A stretch of DNA of 46,200 nt from a virus, in the IMG/VR virus record IMGVR_UViG_3300010885_025346, positions 1-46,200 of that record; one strand, 5' to 3'. Below the pieces are notes generated by a model, which was not told the origin of the DNA, ran no database searches, and saw only the letters and a list, made by a program, of their open reading frames with translations. Position 1 is the first letter of the stretch. Each line of letters opens with the position of its first letter. Shown in pieces: positions 13,754 to 20,097 of this stretch. Made by a program: the position numbers and the translations under genes.

Positions 13754-14212
13754 ATGGGAAACAAGGTGACACATCAGATAAAGAAGAAGATCGGCTACGA
13801 AGAGGGCCGCGATCTTGACATTCAGACGTGCGACCGGCTGCGCCTCGCCCGCATCAAGTCGGGCCTAGAGCAAGACGAGATCGCCGAAATCCTGGGGGTG
13901 TCATCCTCCACCGTGTCCAACTGGGAATGCGGGCGCACCGCACCCAAGCTCCCCATGATGGCCGCGTGGGCACAGGTGACTGGGTACAACCTGTCCTCGC
14001 TCGTCTACGCGCCAGCAGAGGCCCAGGAATTAGCTACAGGAGCCGGTAGCGACATCGCGCCGCACGACAGTGCTGACGCTAAGGAAGTTAGCCTGCTCCC
14101 CTGCCTGGGGTCGAACCAGGAACCGTGCGGTTTCGGGATCGAACAGACTTGCGACAACATCACCATAACAAACGTGGCCGGGGTGAAAAAGCCCAGTTCC
14201 GTTAGCTGCTAA
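13754..14212 (+). CDS. HTH immunity repressor, viral (long) form
   Basis: 152 aa. Residues 26-77 are an XRE-type HTH: RLRLARIKSGLEQDEIAEILGVSSSTVSNWECGRTAPKLPMMAAWAQVTG, where Q-x-E-I-A and STVSNWE are the first and recognition helices. There is no LexA-type protease domain. The ATG has no ribosome site but lies at the predicted transcription start, so leaderless translation is likely. The gene reads in frame through a tRNA 3'-half-like sequence (about residues 115-129) and ends ...VKKPSSVSC. Integration at that site would replace the last 25-35 residues, as in integration-dependent immunity phages where the lost tail is a degradation tag. The tail here is not a classical LAA-type tag. Confidence 0.88.
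   Translation: MGNKVTHQIKKKIGYEEGRDLDIQTCDRLRLARIKSGLEQDEIAEILGVSSSTVSNWECGRTAPKLPMMAAWAQVTGYNLSSLVYAPAEAQELATGAGSDIAPHDSADAKEVSLLPCLGSNQEPCGFGIEQTCDNITITNVAGVKKPSSVSC
14096..14140 (-). other. candidate attP core, like the 3' half of a tRNA
   Basis: Read on the minus strand this has a canonical T-arm, CCTGG-TTCGACC-CCAGG (14120-14104), followed by a 7-nt acceptor strand CAGGGGA and discriminator G (14096). A 5' acceptor partner (TCCCCTG) is absent where a full tRNA would have it, so only the 3' half is present, as in phage attP cores that rebuild a host tRNA. It lies in the 3' end of the repressor gene about 200 bp before int. Variable-arm-like AACC-GCAC-GGTT precedes the T-arm. Which host tRNA it matches is not determined. 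Confidence 0.65.
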
Positions 14213-14263
14213 CCGGCCACGGAAACCCCGAAAACAAAAAATCGACACCACAAAATTGTTAGC

Positions 14264-14292
14264 TGGACTGCGGCCAATAATTGGCGTAGAAT
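14264..14292 (+). promoter_or_regulatory. integrase promoter with palindromic operator
   Basis: A -35 of TGGACT (14264-14269), a 17-nt spacer and a -10 of TAGAAT (14287-14292). The spacer holds the palindrome GCCAAT-A-ATTGGC (14273-14285), with the same GCCAA/TTGGC half-sites that overlap the repressor promoter. A shared regulator of both promoters is likely. Confidence 0.5.
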
Positions 14293-14340
14293 CAAATCAT
14301 AAGCCCAGGCCAAAGGGACAAAATGACCAGGAGAAGTAAC

Positions 14341-15243
14341 GTGCAGGGACTCGCGCTCGTAGGACAGAAGCCGGTGCGGAAGCACGCGCAGACCTATCAA
14401 CTACCCGCCCCGTGGGAAGCCGCCGTCGAGGGTTGGTTGAACTGGCTGCGGATGGGCGGCATCGCAAAATCCACCATCTATTGCAGGCGCGGCCACATCC
14501 GCTACATCGCCCGCCGCAGCAACACCGAACATCCCCGCGAAGTAACCCTTGCCATCCTGGTAGAAGTGTGCAGCGAAAAACCGTGGTCGAACGACCACCG
14601 CAAGGGAGTCAGGACGAGCCTCGTCGGATTCTTTGAATGGTGCGTAGCCCAAGGGATCACCCAGGCAAACCCGGCGGCACCGCTGCCCCACGTCAAAGAA
14701 AGTCAACCCAAGCCCCGGCCCGCCACCGATTCAATCTGGTTCGCCCTACTAGATAAGGCCACTCCCCGCGAACGGATTATGGCCCTCCTGGCGGGTGAAG
14801 CGGGGATGCGCCGTGCAGAGGTGGCCGTCGCCCACTCCGACGACCTCATCGAAGACTTGGACGGCTGGGCGATCATCGTCCACGGCAAGGGCGGCAAGCA
14901 GAGAGTCGTCCCCCTCACCGACAGCTTAGCTAAGGAGATAAGGGACTACTGCCGGGAAGCGGGATACCTGTTCCCTGGCATCGACAGATGGGGTAACAGC
15001 ATCAGCGATCATGTGTCGGTGGCGAACGTCGGAATCATCATCAGTCGGCTCATGCCACCCACCTGGACGATGCATAAGCTGCGGCATCGCTTTGCCACCA
15101 GAGGGCATGGCGGTACAGGCAACCTGAGGGCCGTACAGGAAGCCCTTGGGCATGTGTCGGTGGCAACCACCCAGAAGTATGTCGCAACGTCGCGAGCGGA
15201 GATCAGGGCCGTGTCGGAAGCGGCCCATAAGAGCAGGCCATAA
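14341..15243 (+). CDS. int: tyrosine integrase
   Basis: 300 aa from GTG, chosen for the AGGAGAAG ribosome site 4 nt upstream; an ATG at 14323 would add 6 residues. Small tyrosine recombinase with a SAM-like core-binding domain (WLNWLRMGGIAKSTIYCRRGHIRYI) and a catalytic domain. Visible catalytic residues, counted from the ATG version: Arg163 (AGMRRAE), Lys192 (GKGGKQRVVPL), His251-x2-Arg254 (HKLRHRF), His277 (LGHVSVATT) and Tyr286 (QKYV). The short arm-binding region suits the compact class found in phages with integration-dependent immunity. It would recombine the attP candidate immediately upstream with a host tRNA gene. Confidence 0.95.
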   Translation: MQGLALVGQKPVRKHAQTYQLPAPWEAAVEGWLNWLRMGGIAKSTIYCRRGHIRYIARRSNTEHPREVTLAILVEVCSEKPWSNDHRKGVRTSLVGFFEWCVAQGITQANPAAPLPHVKESQPKPRPATDSIWFALLDKATPRERIMALLAGEAGMRRAEVAVAHSDDLIEDLDGWAIIVHGKGGKQRVVPLTDSLAKEIRDYCREAGYLFPGIDRWGNSISDHVSVANVGIIISRLMPPTWTMHKLRHRFATRGHGGTGNLRAVQEALGHVSVATTQKYVATSRAEIRAVSEAAHKSRP

Positions 15244-15247
15244 GGCA

Positions 15248-15263
15248 TGTGACGGAGATCACA
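15248..15263. promoter_or_regulatory. second CRP-type site TGTGA-N6-TCACA
   Basis: A perfect 16-bp palindrome just after the int stop, with the same half-sites as 13628-13643. The two sites bracket the rep-int cassette. No convincing promoter is visible directly next to it. Confidence 0.5.
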
Positions 15264-15561
15264 AAGTCTTGTTCTTTTGACCGTACCCCTCGACGTGGGA
15301 AGTTTCCTGTTATTGAGACTCTCCGCACGACACCTGAGCGTTAGCGAAGGTGGCGGTCGCGGCCCCGCAGGGGTCGCCCTACATAACATCACCTTCCGCT
15401 CGTCACCCCCGGCTCACCACCACCCACGGACGGTCACGACCGCTCATCGGGAAAGCACAAGCAAGTGCCCTTTACCACCACCCCAGAGCGACACAGCCGC
15501 CCAGGTGAGTGGTTACCAAGTAGTGGCTAAGACCCAGCCAAACTACAGAGGGAGAAGCGGA
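15264..15561. other. non-coding gap after int
   Basis: About 300 nt with no credible gene; the frame open across it lacks a ribosome site and has low-complexity His/Pro/Thr composition. A GC-rich hairpin-like stretch near 15357-15377 (GGCCCCGCAGGGGTC) may weaken read-through from int. A promoter for the downstream genes may be here, but I cannot identify it. Confidence 0.35.
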
Positions 15562-15732
15562 ATGAAACAAGCCCTGACAAGGCTAGCCCTATGGCCTGCC
15601 GCCGCCGTCGCCGGATACATACTCAGCAACTTGTACTCGCGGGGAATCGGCACAAAATTCATAGACGACTTCACCGCCACCGCAGACATCCTTGGCACCG
15701 AATGGAACATCGACTACCGCATACCCCGCTAA
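15562..15732 (+). CDS. 56-aa membrane protein
   Basis: MKQALTRLALWPAAAVAGYI then LSNLYSRGIGTKFIDDF: one hydrophobic helix near residues 7-23 and a soluble, mixed-charge C-terminal region. The ATG has GAGGGAGAAG upstream. It lies before the Lsr2-like gene, 40 nt apart. Family not recognised. Confidence 0.6.
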   Translation: MKQALTRLALWPAAAVAGYILSNLYSRGIGTKFIDDFTATADILGTEWNIDYRIPR

Positions 15733-15772
15733 AGCGTCTACCATAAGGGTATCCAACGAAAGGGATACACCT

Positions 15773-16141
15773 ATGGGAAAAAGGTACAGCGTCTTTGATG
15801 ACATGGACTCGTCACTTGACGCAGACGAAACGATCATCTTTTCGGTAGGAAACAACTCCTACGAGATCGACCTCAACAAGGCGAACATCGACCGCCTCCA
15901 TGCCGCTCTTGAGCCGTTCGTTAAAGCGGCCAGGAGGGCACCTAAGCCGCACCTCGCCCGCCCGCCGCAGAAGAAGCACTCCAACCCCGAACTAGATGCC
16001 ATCCGGTTGTGGGCTGGCAAGAACGGTTACTCCGTGTCGGACAAGGGTCGCATCCCGGTAGAAGTGGAGACGGCATACCGCAAAGCCCACCCAGAGCCGA
16101 AGCCATCCTCGCCCGTGTTCTCATCGGACATCCTGGCTTAA
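15773..16141 (+). CDS. Lsr2-like nucleoid-associated protein
   Basis: 122 aa with both Lsr2 domains. The N-terminal dimerisation region has DDMDSSLDADETIIFSVGNNSYEIDLNKANIDRLHAALEPFVKAAR; the C-terminal DNA-binding domain is AIRLWAGKNGYSVSDKGRIPVEVETAYRKAH, where KGR replaces the usual RGR AT-hook-like triad. Host Lsr2 silences AT-rich and foreign DNA, as H-NS does; the phage copy may compact phage DNA, compete with host Lsr2, or help lysogeny. The start ATG follows AAAGGGAT. A strong hairpin follows the stop. Confidence 0.9.
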   Translation: MGKRYSVFDDMDSSLDADETIIFSVGNNSYEIDLNKANIDRLHAALEPFVKAARRAPKPHLARPPQKKHSNPELDAIRLWAGKNGYSVSDKGRIPVEVETAYRKAHPEPKPSSPVFSSDILA

Positions 16142-16156
16142 CAAAAATGCAGGTCA

Positions 16157-16199
16157 GGCGCAGTGGGAAGTTTACTTTTTTCATTCTTCCCACTGCGCC
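16157..16199 (+). terminator. hairpin terminator after the Lsr2-like gene
   Basis: Perfect 14-bp arms 16157-16170 and 16186-16199 with a 15-nt T-rich loop, followed by CATTATTTCTG. The T-run is weak, so termination may be partial. Confidence 0.6.
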
Positions 16200-16408
16200 C
16201 ATTATTTCTGTATGGTTACAACCGGCTGTCAGTTCACTGTCAGTCGGATGAAAGTTTTTAACTTTCCGTTTGGCCCAAGAACCTGGCCCTAGTCCCTGGC
16301 CCCCTGTGCCCCGCGTTGAGCGCACCATCCTTGTTCGCGGGCATCGGCCTAATCCGGCCCGCGATCCATGCACCGATCAGGGCTACCGGAGGGGACACAA
16401 GCAGTTCA

Positions 16409-16639
16409 ATGGACACCGATACCAGCCTTTTCTACGACGACATCATCACACGCCTAACGCCGCAAGCCGTCATATGCAGGGAAGCCGTCGCCTGCCCCCA
16501 ATGCCTCGCCATGCCGGGGTGCTTCTGCCTCAACATCATCAACGGAGAAATTGGAACGAAAATGCGGTTTGTGCATTACCGAAGGGCTGAACTGGCCTTC
16601 CCGCTACATGTGTCGCCGCTCGACGGGGGAATGCCGTGA
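16409..16639 (+). CDS. small zinc-binding protein
   Basis: 76 aa. VACPQCLAMPGCFCLNIINGEIG followed by VHYRR resembles the C-P-x-C-x-A-x-P-G-x-x-C...H-x-x-R signature of short actinobacterial and phage zinc proteins. The ATG is chosen at the start of a compact protein; GGAGGGG lies about 18 nt upstream, which is long. A longer in-frame start upstream is possible. Function unknown. Confidence 0.6.
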   Translation: MDTDTSLFYDDIITRLTPQAVICREAVACPQCLAMPGCFCLNIINGEIGTKMRFVHYRRAELAFPLHVSPLDGGMP

Positions 16640-16806
16640 CCCGCACCGTAAGGTACAGCAAAGACGAACTGATGCGGGCCGTCAGGATCGAACGCATGGA
16701 GCTACAGCAAGAACTCATTGCCGCATCCCGGCGCATCCGCGAGATCGAAAGCCGGATGGAAGAACTCGACAAAGCTGACAATCTGCTTGAAGGCTTAGAT
16801 CGGTAA
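16636..16806 (+). CDS. 56-aa coiled-coil protein
   Basis: VTRTVRYSKDELMRAVRIER then MELQQELIAASRRIREIESR and an acidic end: one long charged helix with heptad-like hydrophobics, suggesting a coiled-coil dimer. The GTG overlaps the stop of the gene before it (GTGA). It is the last gene of the rightward block. No family recognised. Confidence 0.65.
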   Translation: MTRTVRYSKDELMRAVRIERMELQQELIAASRRIREIESRMEELDKADNLLEGLDR

Positions 16807-16811
16807 ACGAC

Positions 16812-16868
16812 AAAAAAGAGGGCCAGGTTGCTCAACGCCGGGGGAATCAGCGGAGCAACCTGGCCCTC
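16812..16868 (-). terminator. late-operon terminator (bidirectional hairpin)
   Basis: Perfect 16-bp arms, 16818-16833 and 16853-16868, with a 19-nt loop. On the minus strand the stem is followed by six U (16817-16812), so it is a strong intrinsic terminator for the leftward late operon. It separates convergent gene blocks and keeps late transcription out of int and rep. Confidence 0.85.
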
Positions 16869-16903
16869 GGCCTTGTTGCGAGTTATATCAACACGGACAT
16901 AAC

Positions 16904-17182
16904 TCAAACAACGGCATCAACCCGCAGGTCAATGTCGTTTTTCATACCTTTCAAGCGGTCAAGATCGGAAGGCCGGTAACCGGCCCACGTCCACATCGCA
17001 CCGTCACCTAAGTCCACGACAACCACCGGGGCTGACGCGAAACCCAGCAACTCCACCGTGGCCTTAGCCTCAGGGTTGCCGTCCAGCTTCACCTCGTCGA
17101 AATCAATACCGAACTGGCTTAGCTTCTTAGCTGTCAGCTTGCACGGCTGACAATCATTTTTGGAATAGACGGTGACAATCAA
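16904..17182 (-). CDS. NrdH-like redoxin
   Basis: 92 aa thioredoxin-fold protein. VTVYSKNDCQPCKLTAKKLSQFGIDFDEVKL carries the CxxC active site (Cys11, Cys14); SAPVVVVDLGDGAMWTWAGYRPSDLDRLK holds the cis-Pro and the G-Y/F-x-P-D end of NrdH. NrdH donates electrons to class Ib ribonucleotide reductase; no phage reductase is visible, so it would work with the host enzyme or another disulfide target. It is the last gene of the late operon. Confidence 0.9.
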   Translation of the reverse strand: MIVTVYSKNDCQPCKLTAKKLSQFGIDFDEVKLDGNPEAKATVELLGFASAPVVVVDLGDGAMWTWAGYRPSDLDRLKGMKNDIDLRVDAVV

Positions 17183-17634
17183 AATGGACTCTCTTGCTTT
17201 TTGATCCTGCTACTAGTGGTGGTTCCGTATCGGCGCATCCACTGGTCACGAAAATCCATGAACGATACATGCGGGTTTGTTTCATGGCCCCTCTGGGCTG
17301 CATCGAACTCATGCTGCCGGTGCCATTCCTGGTCGCTTAAAATCCACGCCCAATACATTTCGTCCCTGACCCTAAGCTCAGTCAATTGCACGTTAAGGAA
17401 ATTGATTTGACGGCGAAGGTCTTTCAGTTCCGAATCAATCCTTAAATGATCGCGGCCATCCGACGTAGCGCGGGCACGCCACCTCTTCCCCAAAACGGGG
17501 ATAAGGCGGGCGACAGGCTCGTAAGCTGCGGAAAGCTTAGACAGAATAAAGATGAGGGCAGTAGAAATAAGGACTGAAGCCGATACCCAACCCGGTACAT
17601 GATGCCAAATGTCCTCGGGCAGGTTGTCCATCAC
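17179..17634 (-). CDS. membrane protein with coiled coil, lysis-cassette associated
   Basis: 151 aa. One transmembrane helix near residues 17-38 (VSASVLISTALIFILSKLSAAYEPVARLIP) is followed by a charged helix (RIDSELKDLRRQINFLNVQLTELRVRDE) and a Trp/His-rich C-terminus. Starts GTG-ATG. It overlaps the NrdH gene by 4 nt and directly follows the holin gene, so it may be a second holin/antiholin or a lysis regulator. This is inference from place and topology. Confidence 0.7.
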   Translation of the reverse strand: MMDNLPEDIWHHVPGWVSASVLISTALIFILSKLSAAYEPVARLIPVLGKRWRARATSDGRDHLRIDSELKDLRRQINFLNVQLTELRVRDEMYWAWILSDQEWHRQHEFDAAQRGHETNPHVSFMDFRDQWMRRYGTTTSSRIKKQESPF

Positions 17635-17635
17635 A

Positions 17636-17869
17636 CTATGACGCAGGCCAGGGCGAACCGGCTACGGTCGGGGTGGCGGGAACCTTAGGCGGGCTGGGAA
17701 CCCTGTAAACACCGACGACGGTCAGCAGGCCGATAACGCCACTGAGGATGGCAGTCCACTGCGGCGGCAGGAACGGGCGGGCCTGCTCAGACAACAGCAC
17801 CGCCATGTTCAGGATCGTTCCGACAGCAGCCGTCCATGTTTTGGGATGATCTTTAGGTAGAAATGCCAT
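17636..17869 (-). CDS. holin
   Basis: 77 aa with two hydrophobic segments: AAVGTILNMAVLLSEQ (weak) and WTAILSGVIGLLTVVGVYRV (strong), a short N-terminal basic-polar stretch and a Pro-rich tail. Size, topology and position directly after the endolysin gene fit an actinophage holin that permeabilises the membrane to release or activate the lysin. Confidence 0.8.
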   Translation of the reverse strand: MAFLPKDHPKTWTAAVGTILNMAVLLSEQARPFLPPQWTAILSGVIGLLTVVGVYRVPSPPKVPATPTVAGSPWPAS

Positions 17870-17871
17870 TG

Positions 17872-19353
17872 CTAGTTTCCTTCTGTGATGGTGTTGACGG
17901 TGCTGGTGATGTCGCGGATTTGATTACGCAAACCGATTAGCTCCCCGTAAAGCCCGGTAGCCGGGATGGAAGAAACGGAAGCTGTCACCGGGCTGGCGGC
18001 AATCACCTCGACCTGAGGTGCGGGCGCATACTCCACCACCGGGGTGGCGGTCACTCCCGGTGTGACACCCGTCGCGGGGGCGGTGCCCACCGGGGCAGAC
18101 TGGCTGATCTCATTCAAGATCGCCTGGGCCAGGAGCCGGTCATGGGTGCGATCCGCATACCTGGCCGGATCGCAATTCGCTACCTCGCGCAGCAGATTCA
18201 AGCTGTCGGGGTCGCCCAGCTTAGCTAAAGCCTGGACAAGCAAAACATGCACGCTGCCATCGACGTTGAGGTCGAATCCGGTGGCTGTGTCAGAGGCACC
18301 CTCCCCCACATGCCTTAGCGGGCTGCGGGAAACGCGCCGGTAACCGGACTGCTGACGCGCAAGTTCCAGAAGTTCTCGCTGCTCAGCATCAGTTAAAGCC
18401 ATAAATACTCCTGAAGAAGTTGTAGAAGAAACGGTGACAGTGGCAGCCCCGGCCAGCCGGTCGAACAGTGCCGAAGCGTCGGCATAATGCTCGTCATACC
18501 TGTCGGGGAAAGCACTGCGTTGCACAGCCTGGGCGTAAGAACCGGGACTGTCTGGCCCGTTGTAGTCGAGCTTCACCAACTGGGCGTAAAACAAACCCGC
18601 TGACAGGGCGGGGTTCATCAACACATCAGCGGAACCCCACATCGGGCATCGCTGCTGAAACAAACCTAAGCTGTCGTGGTCGGAGCCAACCGCATCATGC
18701 AGAATGCTAAGGCTTTCAGGAACGGACGAGTTGGCGTACATCCGCAAACCCGACTCCACCAAAGCGGTGGCGAGAGCAATCCTGATTCCCTCATCTGTGA
18801 TCCCACGACGACGGCCCTCACTGATGATCGCCGCCGCGTTAGCGTCCGTACCTGACAGCGAAGACACCTCGACTGCCGGGGCAGGGTTGCCGCCCGTCAG
18901 CCTGTTCGCGAAATCGGTGGAACGCTCATCCCCCTCAGGGAAACCCATCTGGAAATGCATTTCATCAATAGGGTTAGACCAATCGCCACCCCAAAAGATG
19001 GTTCCCTCAAACTCGTCCAGCAGCCTCCTTAACTCGGGAAGCTTATTGTTGAAAGTGCCGGGAACATGAAATGGATGCGAATCCCAATTCAAATCCATTG
19101 CCGTACCGGACAAATGGTTTGACGTTCCCACACTATTGGTGAGCGTCCAACCGGCTGTGTCGGTATCCCTTAGCGGCTCAATGCGCTTATTGAATTCGGC
19201 GGCGAAAGCCAGCATAATTGTGGAGGGCACCCCTTGACGCAACTGAATGTTGACGTTAGTGCCAGGAATTGTTGACCACACACAAGAGCCGGTATCCACC
19301 ATTTTCCAGCCGTCTTCTGACACTGTATTGCCGTAGACGGTACGAAACCCCAT
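17872..19353 (-). CDS. endolysin (lysin A): M15 peptidase plus lysozyme-like domain
   Basis: 493 aa. Residues 30-140 form a VanY/M15-type carboxypeptidase: S-x-H80-L-S-G-T-A-M-D87 and E131-M-H133 give the zinc ligands and catalytic acid. Residues 170-300 hold ALATALVESGLR (Glu200 as candidate acid) and DSLGLFQQR-PMWG, typical of the lysozyme/transglycosylase-like module in actinophage lysins. From about residue 317 a third, helical region (DAEQRELLELARQQSGY... LLVQALAKLGDPDSLNLL) leads to a Pro/Ala/Val-rich linker and C-terminal helix, probably for wall binding. No signal peptide; release by the downstream holin is expected. Confidence 0.9.
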   Translation of the reverse strand: MGFRTVYGNTVSEDGWKMVDTGSCVWSTIPGTNVNIQLRQGVPSTIMLAFAAEFNKRIEPLRDTDTAGWTLTNSVGTSNHLSGTAMDLNWDSHPFHVPGTFNNKLPELRRLLDEFEGTIFWGGDWSNPIDEMHFQMGFPEGDERSTDFANRLTGGNPAPAVEVSSLSGTDANAAAIISEGRRRGITDEGIRIALATALVESGLRMYANSSVPESLSILHDAVGSDHDSLGLFQQRCPMWGSADVLMNPALSAGLFYAQLVKLDYNGPDSPGSYAQAVQRSAFPDRYDEHYADASALFDRLAGAATVTVSSTTSSGVFMALTDAEQRELLELARQQSGYRRVSRSPLRHVGEGASDTATGFDLNVDGSVHVLLVQALAKLGDPDSLNLLREVANCDPARYADRTHDRLLAQAILNEISQSAPVGTAPATGVTPGVTATPVVEYAPAPQVEVIAASPVTASVSSIPATGLYGELIGLRNQIRDITSTVNTITEGN

Positions 19354-19364
19354 TGTTAACTCCT

Positions 19365-19715
19365 TTAGCAGCCCTGCTTAGTGTTCAATTCCAGATTAGG
19401 ATTAGTGATTGGATACACTTCCAGCACACCGTCTGCCGGAAATACCAGCGGGTGTGCTAGCTGCATCTTGCCGCCCATACGCGGCCCCTCAGGGCCGTGG
19501 AAATAGGCTAAATGGGTGTACGTCCCGGCGGGCAAGCTCACTAACGCCCTGCCGGTGATCTGGCCGTTCTCCAAGTTCCACACGATGCCGCCGCGAGAAT
19601 AGGAAACATTTTCCGGCTCCCCGTAGGCGACTAAGCCGCCGCCAGGGTCTTCCGTGCAAGCCCCCACAAATGACGGCCAAACGACCGCCCCGAAAACACC
19701 TTCCCCGGCACTCAT
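19365..19715 (-). CDS. hypothetical virion-region protein
   Basis: 116 aa, strand-rich and Gly-rich: GGIVWNLENGQITGRALVSLPAGTYTHLAYFHG then VFPADGVLEVYPI. Its position between the fibre proteins and the endolysin suggests a small tail or fibre accessory. It starts directly after the stop of the preceding gene. Confidence 0.7.
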   Translation of the reverse strand: MSAGEGVFGAVVWPSFVGACTEDPGGGLVAYGEPENVSYSRGGIVWNLENGQITGRALVSLPAGTYTHLAYFHGPEGPRMGGKMQLAHPLVFPADGVLEVYPITNPNLELNTKQGC

Positions 19716-20069
19716 TTAGGTCATCGTGAACGTGGGGGTGATGACCGCCGAACCTTGCGCGTTGTAGGTGGTCGAAGTGACCGCACACCAGTCGAACAGT
19801 GTCGCACCTGTTGCGGCAGTGCAAAGGAGTGCATGGGTGACGGTGGTGGTTGTCGGCACGTTAACTGTGACCGACGAACCCAGCATGGTGCTGGAACCGG
19901 CTGTACCCCACACGGTAGCGACCCGCGCATACGCGGGCGAGCCGCCCGTTAGCTCTAAGGTAACAGTGGATGTAGTGGACTGGGCACCAGTCGCAAGACC
20001 GACCTGCGTTGCCTGCGAACCGTAATAGGTGCAAAGAGCGTTCTTGCTGGTGATTACTGACATTGCCAT
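19716..20069 (-). CDS. small tail/fibre-associated protein
   Basis: 117 aa of alternating Thr/Ser/Val/Ala strands (STTSTVTLELTGGSPAYARVATVWG, VTVNVPTTTTVTHALL) typical of a beta-sandwich virion domain. It follows the repeat-rich fibre protein. Family not recognised. Confidence 0.7.
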   Translation of the reverse strand: MAMSVITSKNALCTYYGSQATQVGLATGAQSTTSTVTLELTGGSPAYARVATVWGTAGSSTMLGSSVTVNVPTTTTVTHALLCTAATGATLFDWCAVTSTTYNAQGSAVITPTFTMT

Positions 20070-20097
20070 ATGAAGTTGTCCCTCTGTAGTGAATTAA

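Noticed and set aside
14096-14170. Complete tRNA gene on the minus strand
   Set aside because: The T-arm and 3' acceptor strand are canonical, but the matching 5' acceptor strand and D-arm are missing, so it is read as an attP-type 3' half.
15277-15561. Plus-strand frame after int
   Set aside because: Only its last part, from the ATG at 15562 with a good ribosome site, looks like a real protein; the earlier part is low-complexity His/Pro/Thr.
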